From an uncultured Chitinophaga sp. (GTDB taxonomy: Bacteria > Bacteroidota > Bacteroidia > Chitinophagales > Chitinophagaceae), in assembly GCF_946479755.1 (NCBI RefSeq), contig NZ_CAMLHC010000013.1, forward strand, positions 124,001 through 188,000: a stretch of 64,000 nt of DNA, given 5' to 3'. The notes beneath the pieces are model-generated. The model worked only from the letters and a program-made list of their open reading frames with translations, did no database searches and was not told the DNA's origin. Numbering within the stretch: position 1 is the stretch's first letter; each line of letters starts with the position of its first letter. This document shows, piece after piece, positions 17,501 through 25,467 of the stretch. The translations under genes and the position numbers were made by a program.

Positions 17501-17965
17501 TTACACCAATCCGAAGGCCGTCGTGTGTTTGATCTCCGTCATCACGAAGGAGCTGTGCACCTGCGCAATATTTTCTATGGCCGCCAGTTTGTTGGTCAGA
17601 AACTGCTGGTAGCTGCGCATATCGTCCACCACTACTTTCAGCATGTAGTCGAAGGTGCCGGCCACGTGGTAACATTCCATCACTTCTTCCATCCGGCTGA
17701 TGGCCGCTTCAAATTTTTTCAGCAGTGGCTGCGAGTGCAGCTGCAGTGTCACACTGCAGAATGCCACCAGTGTTTTGCCGATTTTCTCCGGGTGCAGCAG
17801 GGTGACATAATTCCTGATAACGCCCATTTTCTCTATTTTCTTCAGCCGTTCGTAGGTCGGGGTAACGCTCAGGCCTATACGGTGTGCTATCTCTTTGGTA
17901 TTGAGGCGGGCGTTTTCCTGGAGCACTTCCAGGATGCGGCGGTCTGTTTTATCGAGTGTGTCCAT
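17501..17965 (-). CDS. Lrp/AsnC family transcriptional regulator
   Basis: A 154-residue DNA-binding regulator. The N-terminal winged helix-turn-helix reads TKEIAHRIGLSVTPTYERLKKIEKMGVI, and the C-terminal RAM ligand-binding domain includes ECYHVAGTFDYMLKVVV. Family members sense amino acids and bind AT-rich palindromes. It is transcribed divergently from the histidine decarboxylase gene across 166 bp that contains two inverted repeats. It therefore probably controls itself and that gene, perhaps in response to histidine or another amino acid (inference). Confidence 0.94.
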   Translation of the reverse strand: MDTLDKTDRRILEVLQENARLNTKEIAHRIGLSVTPTYERLKKIEKMGVIRNYVTLLHPEKIGKTLVAFCSVTLQLHSQPLLKKFEAAISRMEEVMECYHVAGTFDYMLKVVVDDMRSYQQFLTNKLAAIENIAQVHSSFVMTEIKHTTAFGLV

Positions 17966-17984
17966 GGCAGAAAATTTTATCTGA

Positions 17985-18010
17985 AAAAGCGATCGCCGGC
18001 GACCGCTTTT
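17985..18010. promoter_or_regulatory. 26-bp inverted repeat upstream of the Lrp gene
   Basis: Outer arms AAAAGCG and CGCTTTT enclose a self-complementary core (TCGCC/GGCGA) with a single A/C mismatch. It lies 20 bp upstream of the Lrp start, within the probable leader. It could be an operator or an RNA hairpin in the Lrp mRNA. Confidence 0.5.
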
Positions 18011-18035
18011 AGTTCATTTAAACTACAAACAGATC

Positions 18036-18054
18036 GAAAATAGTATATATTTTC
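18036..18054. promoter_or_regulatory. AT-rich palindrome, candidate Lrp operator
   Basis: Arms GAAAATA and TATTTTC are perfect 7-bp inverted copies separated by GTATA, placed midway between the divergent Lrp and histidine decarboxylase genes. Lrp/AsnC proteins typically bind such AT-rich 13-19 bp palindromes. Function is inferred. Confidence 0.55.
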
Positions 18055-18131
18055 TGACTTTACCACAACAACGGTTCAATTCAATGGCATTTACATAGCT
18101 TCGCAGTATCATACACCTGTAATTGCCGATT

Positions 18132-19262
18132 ATGAAAGATCACCCGTTACCTGCCGCCGATGCGGCTATGCTGGACCGTTTGCTGACCGAAGTACAGGAC
18201 CACACCCGGCATTTTCTCGGATACCCGGTATCCAAAGATTTTGACTACAGCCTGCTTTTCCCTTTTTTACAATATCCGCTTAACAACCTGGGGGATCCTT
18301 TTGTGGATTCCACTTACACCGTTGGTTCCCGGGAGATGGAAAAATATGTGGTGGAGTTTTTTGCCCGGCTGTTCCGTGCCCCGGCCAACGACTGGTGGGG
18401 GTACGTGACCAATGGCGGCTCGGAGGGCAACCTCTATGGGCTGTATCTCGCGCGGGAGCTGTATCCCAAGGCGATGGTCTATTATTCCGAGGCCACCCAT
18501 TACAGCGTACAGAAGAACCTGCACCTGCTGAATATGCCCAGCATTATGATCCGGACATTGCCTAACGGGGAAATTGACTATGATGACCTGGAACAGACAA
18601 TGAGCATGAACCGCCACATGCCTGTGATCATGCTGGCCAATATTGGCACTACCATGACTGAGGCGCGGGACGATATAGGACGCATTAAAGATATTTTGAA
18701 ACGATTGGCCATCCGGCATCATTACATCCATGCAGACGGTGCGCTGTCCGGCAGTTATTGCGCCTTTTTAGACCCAAGGCCCGCTTTTGATTTCGCTGAC
18801 GGGGCTGACAGCATTGCCATCAGTGGACATAAATTTATAGGCTCTCCTATCCCTTGCGGCGTAGTGGTGGCCAAAAAATCTTATCGTGACAGGATTGCCC
18901 GTTCTGTTGCGTACATCGGCAGTATGGACACCACCATCACCGGTTCAAGAAACGGCCACAGTCCGTTGTTTCTATGGTACGCGCTGAAAAGCCTTGGCCT
19001 CGCCGGCCTGGAGAAAAGGGCCCGGCACAGCCTGTCCGTAGCCGCGTATGCAGTTGACCGTTTCCGGGAAAACGGCATCAATGCCTGGCGCAACCCCGAT
19101 TCCATTACGGTGGTATTTCCGGAGCCGCCCGGAAATATCCGCCGGAAGTGGCAGCTGGCCTCTGAAAACGGCTGGTCGCATATTATCTGTATGCCGAATG
19201 TGGAAACGTGCCAGGTAGATGCGTTGCTGGCAGAGATGACGGCAGCTTCGGTGCCGGTTTAA
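18132..19262 (+). CDS. hdc: Histidine decarboxylase (PLP-dependent, Morganella type)
   Basis: Converts histidine to histamine and CO2 using pyridoxal phosphate. The ATG at 18132 gives 376 residues, the usual length of Gram-negative PLP histidine decarboxylases. Hallmarks match that family closely: WGYVTNGGSEGN, the PLP-stacking His of EATHYSVQKN, LPNGEIDYDDL, HADGALSG with the pyridine-binding Asp, Lys234 (Schiff base) in SGHKFIGSPIPCGVVVAKK, and SGSRNGHSPL. No antiporter or siderophore gene is adjacent. It faces an Lrp/AsnC regulator. Its stop codon overlaps the stop of the convergent MscS gene by two bases. Another aromatic or basic amino acid as substrate is possible but less likely. Confidence 0.88.
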   Translation: MKDHPLPAADAAMLDRLLTEVQDHTRHFLGYPVSKDFDYSLLFPFLQYPLNNLGDPFVDSTYTVGSREMEKYVVEFFARLFRAPANDWWGYVTNGGSEGNLYGLYLARELYPKAMVYYSEATHYSVQKNLHLLNMPSIMIRTLPNGEIDYDDLEQTMSMNRHMPVIMLANIGTTMTEARDDIGRIKDILKRLAIRHHYIHADGALSGSYCAFLDPRPAFDFADGADSIAISGHKFIGSPIPCGVVVAKKSYRDRIARSVAYIGSMDTTITGSRNGHSPLFLWYALKSLGLAGLEKRARHSLSVAAYAVDRFRENGINAWRNPDSITVVFPEPPGNIRRKWQLASENGWSHIICMPNVETCQVDALLAEMTAASVPV

Positions 19263-20146
19263 CCTTTACCGCCTTCCGCAATAGCGATGATTTCCGTATT
19301 GAGCGCCCTCTTGATGAGGCGCTCTTTTTCTTTGTCAGGGTGTGGCACCAGCAGCTGCAGTTTGAACTGTACAAAGTCTTTTTTGATCTCGAGGGTTTTG
19401 AGGGAGAAACTTTCCTCGCGGTAGTAGCGCTGGTAAGCCTCTATAGATCGGCGCAGGCGCGCATCCAGCTCTTCCAGGGTGAATTTGTGTTTATGGTCCA
19501 GTTCAAACTCCAGGGTCAGTTTTTTGATGTTCTGTTTGGACTGGTTCACGATAATGCTGGTAAACACCACTGAGTTAGGGATGATAACGATATCGTCGTC
19601 ATCGTTCTGCAGCACCAGGTTGATCAGGGTGATATCCATGATCCTTCCTCTGAACTCCCCTATTCTGACCTGGTCTCCCAGCGAGAGCTGATCGGAAAAC
19701 ATCACGATCAACCCGTTGATCATATTGGAGATATAGTCTTTGGTCAACAGGGCGATGGCAGCCGCCACGATGGTGATGCTCGTGATGAGCTGCATCAGGT
19801 CTTTTCCGAAAAAGATGGGGATGGCCAGCAGGAAAAAGAGGGTATTTAACACAGAAGTGATGCGGTTAATCCCCAATATGAAGTTATCTTTCTCCAGCGG
19901 TTTCGTACGGTGGCGGCGGGTATACCAGGAGAGTATCACGAGCCATGCGACGGAAATGAGGATGTTGGCGCCCAGGAAAAAGGACAGGGCGTTGGTGATT
20001 TTGAACAACCATGGAAAGTTGTCATAAAACGCCGGATGTTCGAGGTTAAAGTATACGATGCCGGAGTAGATCAGCAGTTTAACAACAAATATGATCCGCT
20101 CCCGGCGGTTGGTGTTCTTATAGGTTTTATCGGTTACCATCATCAT
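19259..20146 (-). CDS. Mechanosensitive ion channel family protein (MscS-like)
   Basis: An inner-membrane channel of about 295 residues from the ATG at 20146, the outermost of three adjacent ATGs. Three or more N-terminal membrane segments precede the pore region (IALLTKDYISNMINGLIVMFSDQLSLGDQVRIGEFRGRIMDITLINLVLQNDDDDIVIIPNSVVFTSIIVN). This is the MscS beta-domain signature, with IPNS in place of IPN. A C-terminal alpha/beta domain follows. It likely protects against osmotic downshock. The gene is convergent with hdc; the stops overlap in a TTAA. Confidence 0.92.
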   Translation of the reverse strand: MMMVTDKTYKNTNRRERIIFVVKLLIYSGIVYFNLEHPAFYDNFPWLFKITNALSFFLGANILISVAWLVILSWYTRRHRTKPLEKDNFILGINRITSVLNTLFFLLAIPIFFGKDLMQLITSITIVAAAIALLTKDYISNMINGLIVMFSDQLSLGDQVRIGEFRGRIMDITLINLVLQNDDDDIVIIPNSVVFTSIIVNQSKQNIKKLTLEFELDHKHKFTLEELDARLRRSIEAYQRYYREESFSLKTLEIKKDFVQFKLQLLVPHPDKEKERLIKRALNTEIIAIAEGGKG

Positions 20147-20218
20147 AGTTATCCCACACGCTTTTCCGCAAAAGTACAAAAGGCGTGCGGCTAAAAAAAG
20201 GGGCTCATGGGAGGAGGC

Positions 20219-20479
20219 TTACAGATCTTCCATTTTATTGAGAATTTCCGTCCAGATGATGCGGGCAATTTGTTCACTTTCCACAATACGCAGATTCACT
20301 TCGGGGGTGTCTGTGTGATCGATCATAAAGGTTTGGGAATGGGGTTGAAAATCGTCCAGCACATGTTCGCGGACATCCGGGATCACTTCATAAATCGTTT
20401 CATAAGCGACCCTGTTGATGCTAATGGTCAGGCCGTATGGTTTTCCTTTAATCATCACCGTTATACTATGCTTTTCCAT
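20219..20479 (-). CDS. Hypothetical protein (86 aa)
   Basis: I do not recognise the family. The ATG at 20479 follows the terminator of the upstream gene and gives 86 residues. The protein is small and soluble, mixed alpha/beta (MEKHSITVMIKGKPYGLTISI, then FMIDHTDTPEVNLRIVESEQIARIIWTEILNKMEDL). The frame upstream of this Met overlaps the terminator hairpin, which is why I reject the longer reading. Similar small proteins are common in Chitinophagaceae (from memory). Confidence 0.7.
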   Translation of the reverse strand: MEKHSITVMIKGKPYGLTISINRVAYETIYEVIPDVREHVLDDFQPHSQTFMIDHTDTPEVNLRIVESEQIARIIWTEILNKMEDL

Positions 20480-20531
20480 ACAAACTGGTTTTGATCCACT
20501 ATTAAAACTGCAAGGCCTGTGCCACATAAAA

Positions 20532-20560
20532 AAGACCGGTGACACGCGGTTACCGGTCTT
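20532..20560 (-). terminator. Intrinsic terminator of the histone-like gene
   Basis: A 9-bp stem (arms AAGACCGGT and ACCGGTCTT) extended by A/T pairs. It is followed by TTTTTT on the minus strand and T-rich DNA on the plus strand. It lies 37 bp beyond the stop of the Lys/Ala-rich protein. Confidence 0.85.
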
Positions 20561-20596
20561 TTTTTGTATATAAATGGAAGGATAAAACGTCGTGTT

Positions 20597-21034
20597 TCAG
20601 GCAGTGGCCGTGGCGCGGCGTCTGGTAGTTTTCTTACGGGCGGTAGCGCCTTTTTTAGCGGTAGATTTTTTAACAGATGTTTTACGGTGGGTGGTTTTTT
20701 TTGCCGCGGTTGCTCTTTTGGCAGTTGTCTTTTTGGCAGTTGACTTCTTAGCGGTAGCGCGTTTTGCCGTCGTTTTTTTCGCTGTTGATTTTTTGGCAGC
20801 TGCTTTTTTCGGCGCTGATTTTTTAGCGGTCGTTTTTTTGGAAGATGATTTTTTAGCCGCCGCTTTTTTAGGGACTTTTGCCCCTTCTTCCCTTGCTTCA
20901 GACAGTCCGATGGCGATGGCTTGTTTGGGGTTCGTTACCTTTTTACCGCTACGGCCACTTTTAAGTTTGCCTTCGTGCATCTCATGCATGGATTTTTCCA
21001 CTTTCTCCTGAGACTTCCTGGAATACTTTGCCAT
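20597..21034 (-). CDS. Histone H1-like Lys/Ala-rich protein with N-terminal DUF6496-like domain
   Basis: A 145-residue, extremely basic protein. Residues 1-50 form a compact domain (KYSRKSQEKVEKSMHEMHEG, then KVTNPKQAIAIGLSEAREEG) that I recognise from memory as DUF6496-like. From about residue 55 the sequence is a run of degenerate AKK/TAKK/KRATAKK repeats ending RRRATATA, like eukaryotic H1 tails and bacterial AlgP/HctB proteins. Such proteins bind and compact DNA. A clear terminator follows. The KGG stress protein gene lies divergently 268 bp away, so both may belong to a stress or stationary-phase response (inference). Confidence 0.88.
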   Translation of the reverse strand: MAKYSRKSQEKVEKSMHEMHEGKLKSGRSGKKVTNPKQAIAIGLSEAREEGAKVPKKAAAKKSSSKKTTAKKSAPKKAAAKKSTAKKTTAKRATAKKSTAKKTTAKRATAAKKTTHRKTSVKKSTAKKGATARKKTTRRRATATA

Positions 21035-21302
21035 GATTTGAAGATTTAAATGGGTTAAAAAAAGAAGTAACAGCTGTAAGGAAAACAAATTACACGCCAG
21101 CTGACAGCAGGCAAAATCGGTCGGAAATATGGGGAAACAGGGCTAAAACTGTGTTAAAAATTCTATGCATTGTGGAACGAATTGCCCCATCAACAGGCGG
21201 GAACAAACCGTAAATCCCCTGTACACGGCAATTCGGGCGGTGGCATGTATATTGATCGACTTCTACGCAATATTGTTCACTAAACTATTAAAATCCAGGA
21301 TT

Positions 21303-21626
21303 ATGGAACACATCAGGTATCAACAACTCGCACCGAGTGCCGAGAACCACGAGAAGAGTCCTACAGACAAACCCAAACACAGTAAACGGGGATTTGCATC
21401 CATGGACCCTGAACAACAACGTGCTATTTCGAGGGAAGGCGGCAGGGCAGCCCATCAACAGGGCGTTGCGCACAAGTTTACCTCCGAAGAAGCCCGTGCG
21501 GCCGGTAAAAAAGGTGGCGAGGCTGTTAGCCGCAACCGCGAACACATGGCGGCAATAGGCAGAAAAGGTGGCACCAACCGCGGTAAAAAGAAGAATAATG
21601 CGACCACTGAAGAAAATAACTTCTAG
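21303..21626 (+). CDS. KGG-repeat general stress protein
   Basis: A 107-residue hydrophilic protein with two to three copies of the KGG/GsiB-type repeat: MDPEQQRAISREGGRAAHQQG, FTSEEARAAGKKGGEAVSRN and MAAIGRKGGTNRGKK. This repeat is typical of desiccation- and stress-induced proteins. The ATG at 21303 is chosen because the longer upstream frame lacks family similarity. No signal peptide is present. It is divergent from the histone-like gene. Confidence 0.88.
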   Translation: MEHIRYQQLAPSAENHEKSPTDKPKHSKRGFASMDPEQQRAISREGGRAAHQQGVAHKFTSEEARAAGKKGGEAVSRNREHMAAIGRKGGTNRGKKKNNATTEENNF

Positions 21627-21739
21627 AGAATTGAGGGATGGCGGAAGGTGAATGAGATTCTCAGCTCAAAATTCGCTTTCGTCATCCGCAATTCGTCATA
21701 ATTCTTCTTATATTTAGCATAACCATCAAATTCAAGGTT

Positions 21740-22102
21740 ATGCTAGTACTGGCCAAGGTCCTGATCGCATTCGTCATGCTGGAACACCTCTACATTATGT
21801 GGTTCGAAATGTTTGCCTGGACCACCAAAGGGCCTAAGATTTTCCAGAAATTCCCCAAAGCACTATTCCCTGCCACCAAACCACTCGCTGCCAACCAGGG
21901 CCTCTACAATGGCTTTCTGGCGGCAGGATTGTGTTGGTCATTGCTCATTTCAGACCCTGAATGGGCACGGCATACGGCGGTCTTTTTTCTCGGTTGCGTG
22001 GCAGTAGCCGGCATTTACGGTGCGCTGACAGCCGAGAAAAAGATCTTCCTGGTACAGGCACTGCCTGCACTGGTGGCCCTGTTATTGCTTCACCTGGCGT
22101 AA
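21740..22102 (+). CDS. DUF1304 family membrane protein
   Basis: A 120-residue protein with four hydrophobic segments and the family phrases LEHLYIMWFEMFAWTT, NQGLYNGFLAAGL and GCVAVAGIYGALTAEKKIFLVQALPALVALLLL. These match DUF1304, a small inner-membrane family of unknown role. The start ATG is the first in frame. It is followed after 11 bp by the next unknown gene, so the two probably share a transcript. Confidence 0.9.
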   Translation: MLVLAKVLIAFVMLEHLYIMWFEMFAWTTKGPKIFQKFPKALFPATKPLAANQGLYNGFLAAGLCWSLLISDPEWARHTAVFFLGCVAVAGIYGALTAEKKIFLVQALPALVALLLLHLA

Positions 22103-22113
22103 ATGTGACCCAA

Positions 22114-22521
22114 ATGATCGACGAAGCAGATATCAGGATTGGCAATTATGTGTCTTATTTTGACTATAATATGGAGGAATCAGTCTTTGTAGTGGAAGGT
22201 ATCCTGGATGGTTATATCTACAATTCCGGACTTCCCCGGAGCAAAATTTCCTGTGAAAAAGCCAATCCCGTTCTCCTTGACCTCTATCAGCTGATCAAAT
22301 TCGACTTTATCCGCGGCGTACCCGAAGAAGGAGAAGATGAGAATATCTACTCCCTGAAGTACAACCGGCTCAACAGCCTGCATATCCGCCATGAGAAAGG
22401 CTGTTTCCAGCCCGTCACCGAATCGCCGGCCGGATTTGTTCCCTACGGGCGCCCGCTGGTGCATGTACACCAGCTGCAAAACCTGTTTCATGCCCTCAGC
22501 CGCGACGAACTAACCCTCTGA
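22114..22521 (+). CDS. Hypothetical protein (135 aa)
   Basis: I do not recognise a Pfam family with confidence. The ATG at 22114 gives MIDEADIRIGNYVSYFDYNMEESVFVVEGILDGYIY, then an acidic middle and FVPYGRPLVHVHQLQNLFHAL near the end. Chitinophaga and related genomes carry many similar proteins with a 'RIGNYV ... VHQLQNLYFAL' frame, from memory (possibly phage-like or WYL-unrelated). It is soluble. It follows the DUF1304 gene by 11 bp and overlaps the convergent lipid kinase gene by 12 bp at the 3' ends. Confidence 0.75.
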   Translation: MIDEADIRIGNYVSYFDYNMEESVFVVEGILDGYIYNSGLPRSKISCEKANPVLLDLYQLIKFDFIRGVPEEGEDENIYSLKYNRLNSLHIRHEKGCFQPVTESPAGFVPYGRPLVHVHQLQNLFHALSRDELTL

Positions 22522-23412
22522 CGCCTGCGCCGGCACAAACACCGCCAGGGCACGGGGCATCACTTCCGCAGCCACCTCATTTACCTTACCCATATACTCC
22601 CCGTCAATCTGGAACTCGGCCTTTTTAGGCGTATGGATATACACCTTCCGCGCCCGGATGATCTCTGTTTTATGCGGATTAAAAGGACGGCGGACAAACA
22701 GCATCTTCAATGTTTCCAGCAAGGAAAGCTCCTTTATCAGCACCACTTCGAAAATGCCGTCGCTCAGGTCACTGACGGGATTGATACAGGCCCCTGTGCC
22801 GTATTTACCGGCATTGGCCAGAACTATCATAAAAGCCTCGCGTGACAACTGGTCAGCCCCGTTGTCTATCTCCACGGCAAACCGCTGCCGGTACCAGAAA
22901 GTCTTCAGCACCACCCGGGCATACCCGGTCATGCCCCGTACGCCGGACCGCTGGAAGTACTTCACCAGCAAAGCATTCAGCCCGATATCACTCAGATGGA
23001 TGGAAATATCGCGGCCATTGATGCGTATCACGTCTATTTTACGGACATGCGCCTGCAGCACCAGCTCCAGCGCCGCCTCCCACGATTCGGGAATACACAG
23101 GTCGCGCGCCATGCCGTTGGCTGATCCTGCCGGAAGGATCCCTAACGGGATATCCGTATTTAACAGGCAGGTGGCTACCATCTTCACGGTACCATCGCCA
23201 CCGGCGGCTACTACCCCGCTCCACCCTCCTTCCTGCAACAGCTGCTGCAAACGCGCTTCATCGCCGGCAGGATCGCCTGTCAGTAACAGCAACTCCCCCC
23301 GGACTTCCGGCCGGTGCGCTAAGAAACGTTGGACTGCTTCTTGCGGGGCAACTTTCCGGGCAGCTCCCGAAGCAGGGTTGATGACAAATAATAATCTTAA
23401 TTTCTTTTCCAT
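22510..23412 (-). CDS. Diacylglycerol/lipid kinase family protein (YegS/DgkB-like)
   Basis: A soluble or peripheral lipid kinase of about 300 residues from the ATG at 23412. It has the DAGK catalytic signature: an N-terminal LLFVINPASGAARK, the nucleotide-binding GGDGT (VVAAGGDGTVKMVATCLL), GILPAGSANGMARDL, and a C-terminal beta-sandwich with SDGIFEVVLI. Family members phosphorylate diacylglycerol or related lipids to phosphatidate. The gene starts 14 bp from the divergent App1-type phosphatase gene, whose family catalyses the reverse step. The pairing suggests control of the phosphatidate/diacylglycerol balance (inference). Confidence 0.93.
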   Translation of the reverse strand: MEKKLRLLFVINPASGAARKVAPQEAVQRFLAHRPEVRGELLLLTGDPAGDEARLQQLLQEGGWSGVVAAGGDGTVKMVATCLLNTDIPLGILPAGSANGMARDLCIPESWEAALELVLQAHVRKIDVIRINGRDISIHLSDIGLNALLVKYFQRSGVRGMTGYARVVLKTFWYRQRFAVEIDNGADQLSREAFMIVLANAGKYGTGACINPVSDLSDGIFEVVLIKELSLLETLKMLFVRRPFNPHKTEIIRARKVYIHTPKKAEFQIDGEYMGKVNEVAAEVMPRALAVFVPAQASEG

Positions 23413-23426
23413 TTCAGTAGCATGAT

Positions 23427-24491
23427 ATGCATCCTTCCGGCAAACGCAAATATGACGCCGCAAAAGACAGCCGCTCCCGGCGATGGTGGGCGCGCATCGG
23501 CATCAATACCGGTACTGTTGTAAAAGTCTACCATGGATACGGTCATACAGGCGAGTTACAGGTATTCGGACATGTGCTTTCCCGCAGTCCTTTTGCGGAG
23601 GGGCGTACCCGTTATCGCCTGCTCGGTAATATCTGGGCACTGCTCCGGCTATTCATGGTAAAGTCCAAGCCCCTGGCGGATGTACAACTGCTGTGGCAGG
23701 GACAGACCATCCACGCCCGGACAGCAGACGACGGTTTTTTCCACTTCCAGTGGAAACCGGAACATCCCACGCCCGCAGGCTGGCATCCGGTAACGGTCAC
23801 GCATACACAAAACGGGGAAAATATCGCCGAAGGCGCCGGTGAGGTGTATATTCCCCACCGTACCCAATTTGGGTGCATCTCCGATATCGACGATACGTTT
23901 CTTATTTCCCATTCGGACCAGGTCCTCAAAAAACTGAAAGTACTCCTGACCCATAACGCGGCCAGCAGACGTCCTTTTGAAGGCGCCGTGCGTCACTACC
24001 AGTTGCTCAGCCACGGGCATACCCTGCCCCCTATGCCCAACCCCTTCTTCTATGTATCCAGCAGTGAATGGAACCTCTATGACTATATCCGCGAATTTTC
24101 AGACACCTGGCGGCTGCCGCAGGGCGTATACCTGCTCAATCAGCTGAAACATTTCTCCCAGCTGTTAAAAACAGGACGCGGGAAACACCACACCAAATTC
24201 ACGCGCATCGCCCGTATCCTGGAAAGCTATCCCCATATGCCTTTTGTGCTGCTGGGAGATGATACCCAGCAAGACCCCTATATCTACGAAGCTATTGCCC
24301 GCCATTTCCCCCGGCGCATCATCAGCGTGTACCTGCGGCACCTCTCCGACGAAAAGAAACCGGCCGTGCTGGCGGTCATCCGTAAACTGGAAGCATCCGG
24401 CATTGCGTGCTGTTATTTCAGGCACAGTGAAGAAGCGATTGCACATTCGCAGCGGCTGGGACTTATCGCTCCCCTGCCGGCGTCCTCGTGA
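23427..24491 (+). CDS. App1 family phosphatase domain protein (DUF2183)
   Basis: A 354-residue protein of the App1 (actin-patch phosphatidate phosphatase) family. The N-terminal half is a beta-rich domain (TVVKVYHGYGHTGELQVFGHVL ... FHFQWKPEHPTPAGWHPVTV). The HAD-like catalytic half holds the DxDxT motif at Asp153-Ile-Asp155-Asp-Thr157, then FFYVSSSEWNLYDYIREF, the Lys-containing KHHTKFTRIARIL and FVLLGDDTQQDPYIY. Family enzymes remove phosphate from phosphatidate. It is divergent from the lipid kinase, and its last 29 bp overlap the convergent methyltransferase-like gene. Confidence 0.9.
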   Translation: MHPSGKRKYDAAKDSRSRRWWARIGINTGTVVKVYHGYGHTGELQVFGHVLSRSPFAEGRTRYRLLGNIWALLRLFMVKSKPLADVQLLWQGQTIHARTADDGFFHFQWKPEHPTPAGWHPVTVTHTQNGENIAEGAGEVYIPHRTQFGCISDIDDTFLISHSDQVLKKLKVLLTHNAASRRPFEGAVRHYQLLSHGHTLPPMPNPFFYVSSSEWNLYDYIREFSDTWRLPQGVYLLNQLKHFSQLLKTGRGKHHTKFTRIARILESYPHMPFVLLGDDTQQDPYIYEAIARHFPRRIISVYLRHLSDEKKPAVLAVIRKLEASGIACCYFRHSEEAIAHSQRLGLIAPLPASS

Positions 24492-25386
24492 CCACCGTAC
24501 AGGAGAACTCCGCGGTCACCGGTGCACAGGTCACCATAAATTCATCGGGCGACAAATATTTTTCCACCATCGGTAAAGACGGCGCATAATGGTAACTGCC
24601 GCCGGGACGCAATGCCCGCAGTATATCCATGTATTTGGCGGCATACCGGCTGCAATCGGGACTATGGCGGTGATGATGATGCAGGAAATGATTAGAGAAA
24701 GAAAGATTTGAAATGATAGTACCCCAATGGCCGGCCGGCAGCGAGAAGTCCAGCCAGTCCCCCACTTTCAGGTAAGGCGTGGGCGAAGCAATGAAGCGAT
24801 CCACCCCGTAGGCGGTGATGCCTTGCCGGCGCAATAGCTGCACCAGCGCGGCTTGCGGGCCGCAGCCGATATCCAGCACCGGACCTTTTAATGTGGCGGT
24901 ATCCAACCGCAACACCCGCAGCTGCAAAGCAGCGGCGTATTCCGCGCAAACGATTGGCGTCAGTTGCGCGCCCGCGTGGGCATAATGCGTTTCATAAAAA
25001 GGGTGCGTGTGCCGCCACCACTGCTGCAGGCGCCTGGTATGCCGCGCAGTCACCGCGGCTTCCTCTGGTTGGCCGGACAGCGCACCCTGCACCATATCCT
25101 GCACCAGGGCAGCGTATACTTCCCGCAGGGCAGTCGTGTTGGCAGCCGCCACGTCGATGTATTGGTTCACCGTGCAAAAAGCGCGGCGGGCGCCGGCAGT
25201 CAGGTAATCCACCACTTCGGCTGCCCGGCCGGCATCGTGAAGCGCCAGGATATCCTGCCGGCGGTCAGTCGCCAGTCGCCGGGTGGCCTGCGTCCACGCG
25301 ATCTGACTACCCGGATAAAATAAATTGTGACGGGCATGTTGCTGGTACTGGTCATCAATGCTCTGGCGGATAAGGGCGGAAATCAT
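24463..25386 (-). CDS. SAM-dependent methyltransferase-like protein
   Basis: A 307-residue cytoplasmic protein from the ATG at 25386. The N-terminal 150 residues are helical, with no obvious family. The C-terminal Rossmann-like domain has the SAM-binding motif I (VLDIGCGPQAALVQLLRRQG), followed by GVDRFIASPTPYLKVGDWLDF, TIISNLSFSNHFLHHHH and LRALRPGGSYHYAPSLP. The acceptor substrate is unknown. The His-rich HHHHRHS stretch is unusual but probably only a loop. It is convergent and overlapping with the App1 gene. Confidence 0.8.
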   Translation of the reverse strand: MISALIRQSIDDQYQQHARHNLFYPGSQIAWTQATRRLATDRRQDILALHDAGRAAEVVDYLTAGARRAFCTVNQYIDVAAANTTALREVYAALVQDMVQGALSGQPEEAAVTARHTRRLQQWWRHTHPFYETHYAHAGAQLTPIVCAEYAAALQLRVLRLDTATLKGPVLDIGCGPQAALVQLLRRQGITAYGVDRFIASPTPYLKVGDWLDFSLPAGHWGTIISNLSFSNHFLHHHHRHSPDCSRYAAKYMDILRALRPGGSYHYAPSLPMVEKYLSPDEFMVTCAPVTAEFSCTVVTRTPAGER

Positions 25387-25409
25387 GCTGCAAAGATATA
25401 GCAAAAAAA

Positions 25410-25432
25410 CAGTCAGGCCCGGGGCCTGACTG
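25410..25432 (-). terminator. Intrinsic terminator of the ABC exporter operon
   Basis: A perfect 10-bp stem (arms CAGTCAGGCC and GGCCTGACTG), 3-base loop, followed on the minus strand by GTTTTTTTGC. It lies 35 bp after the second ABC gene. Confidence 0.9.
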
Positions 25433-25467
25433 CTGAAAACGATGAACGGTAAAGTATATACGAAATA

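Noticed and set aside
20640..20880. Short repeated units in the histone-like gene as a CRISPR array
   Set aside because: The repeats are coding (AKK/TAKK tracts), in frame, and lack uniform spacers.
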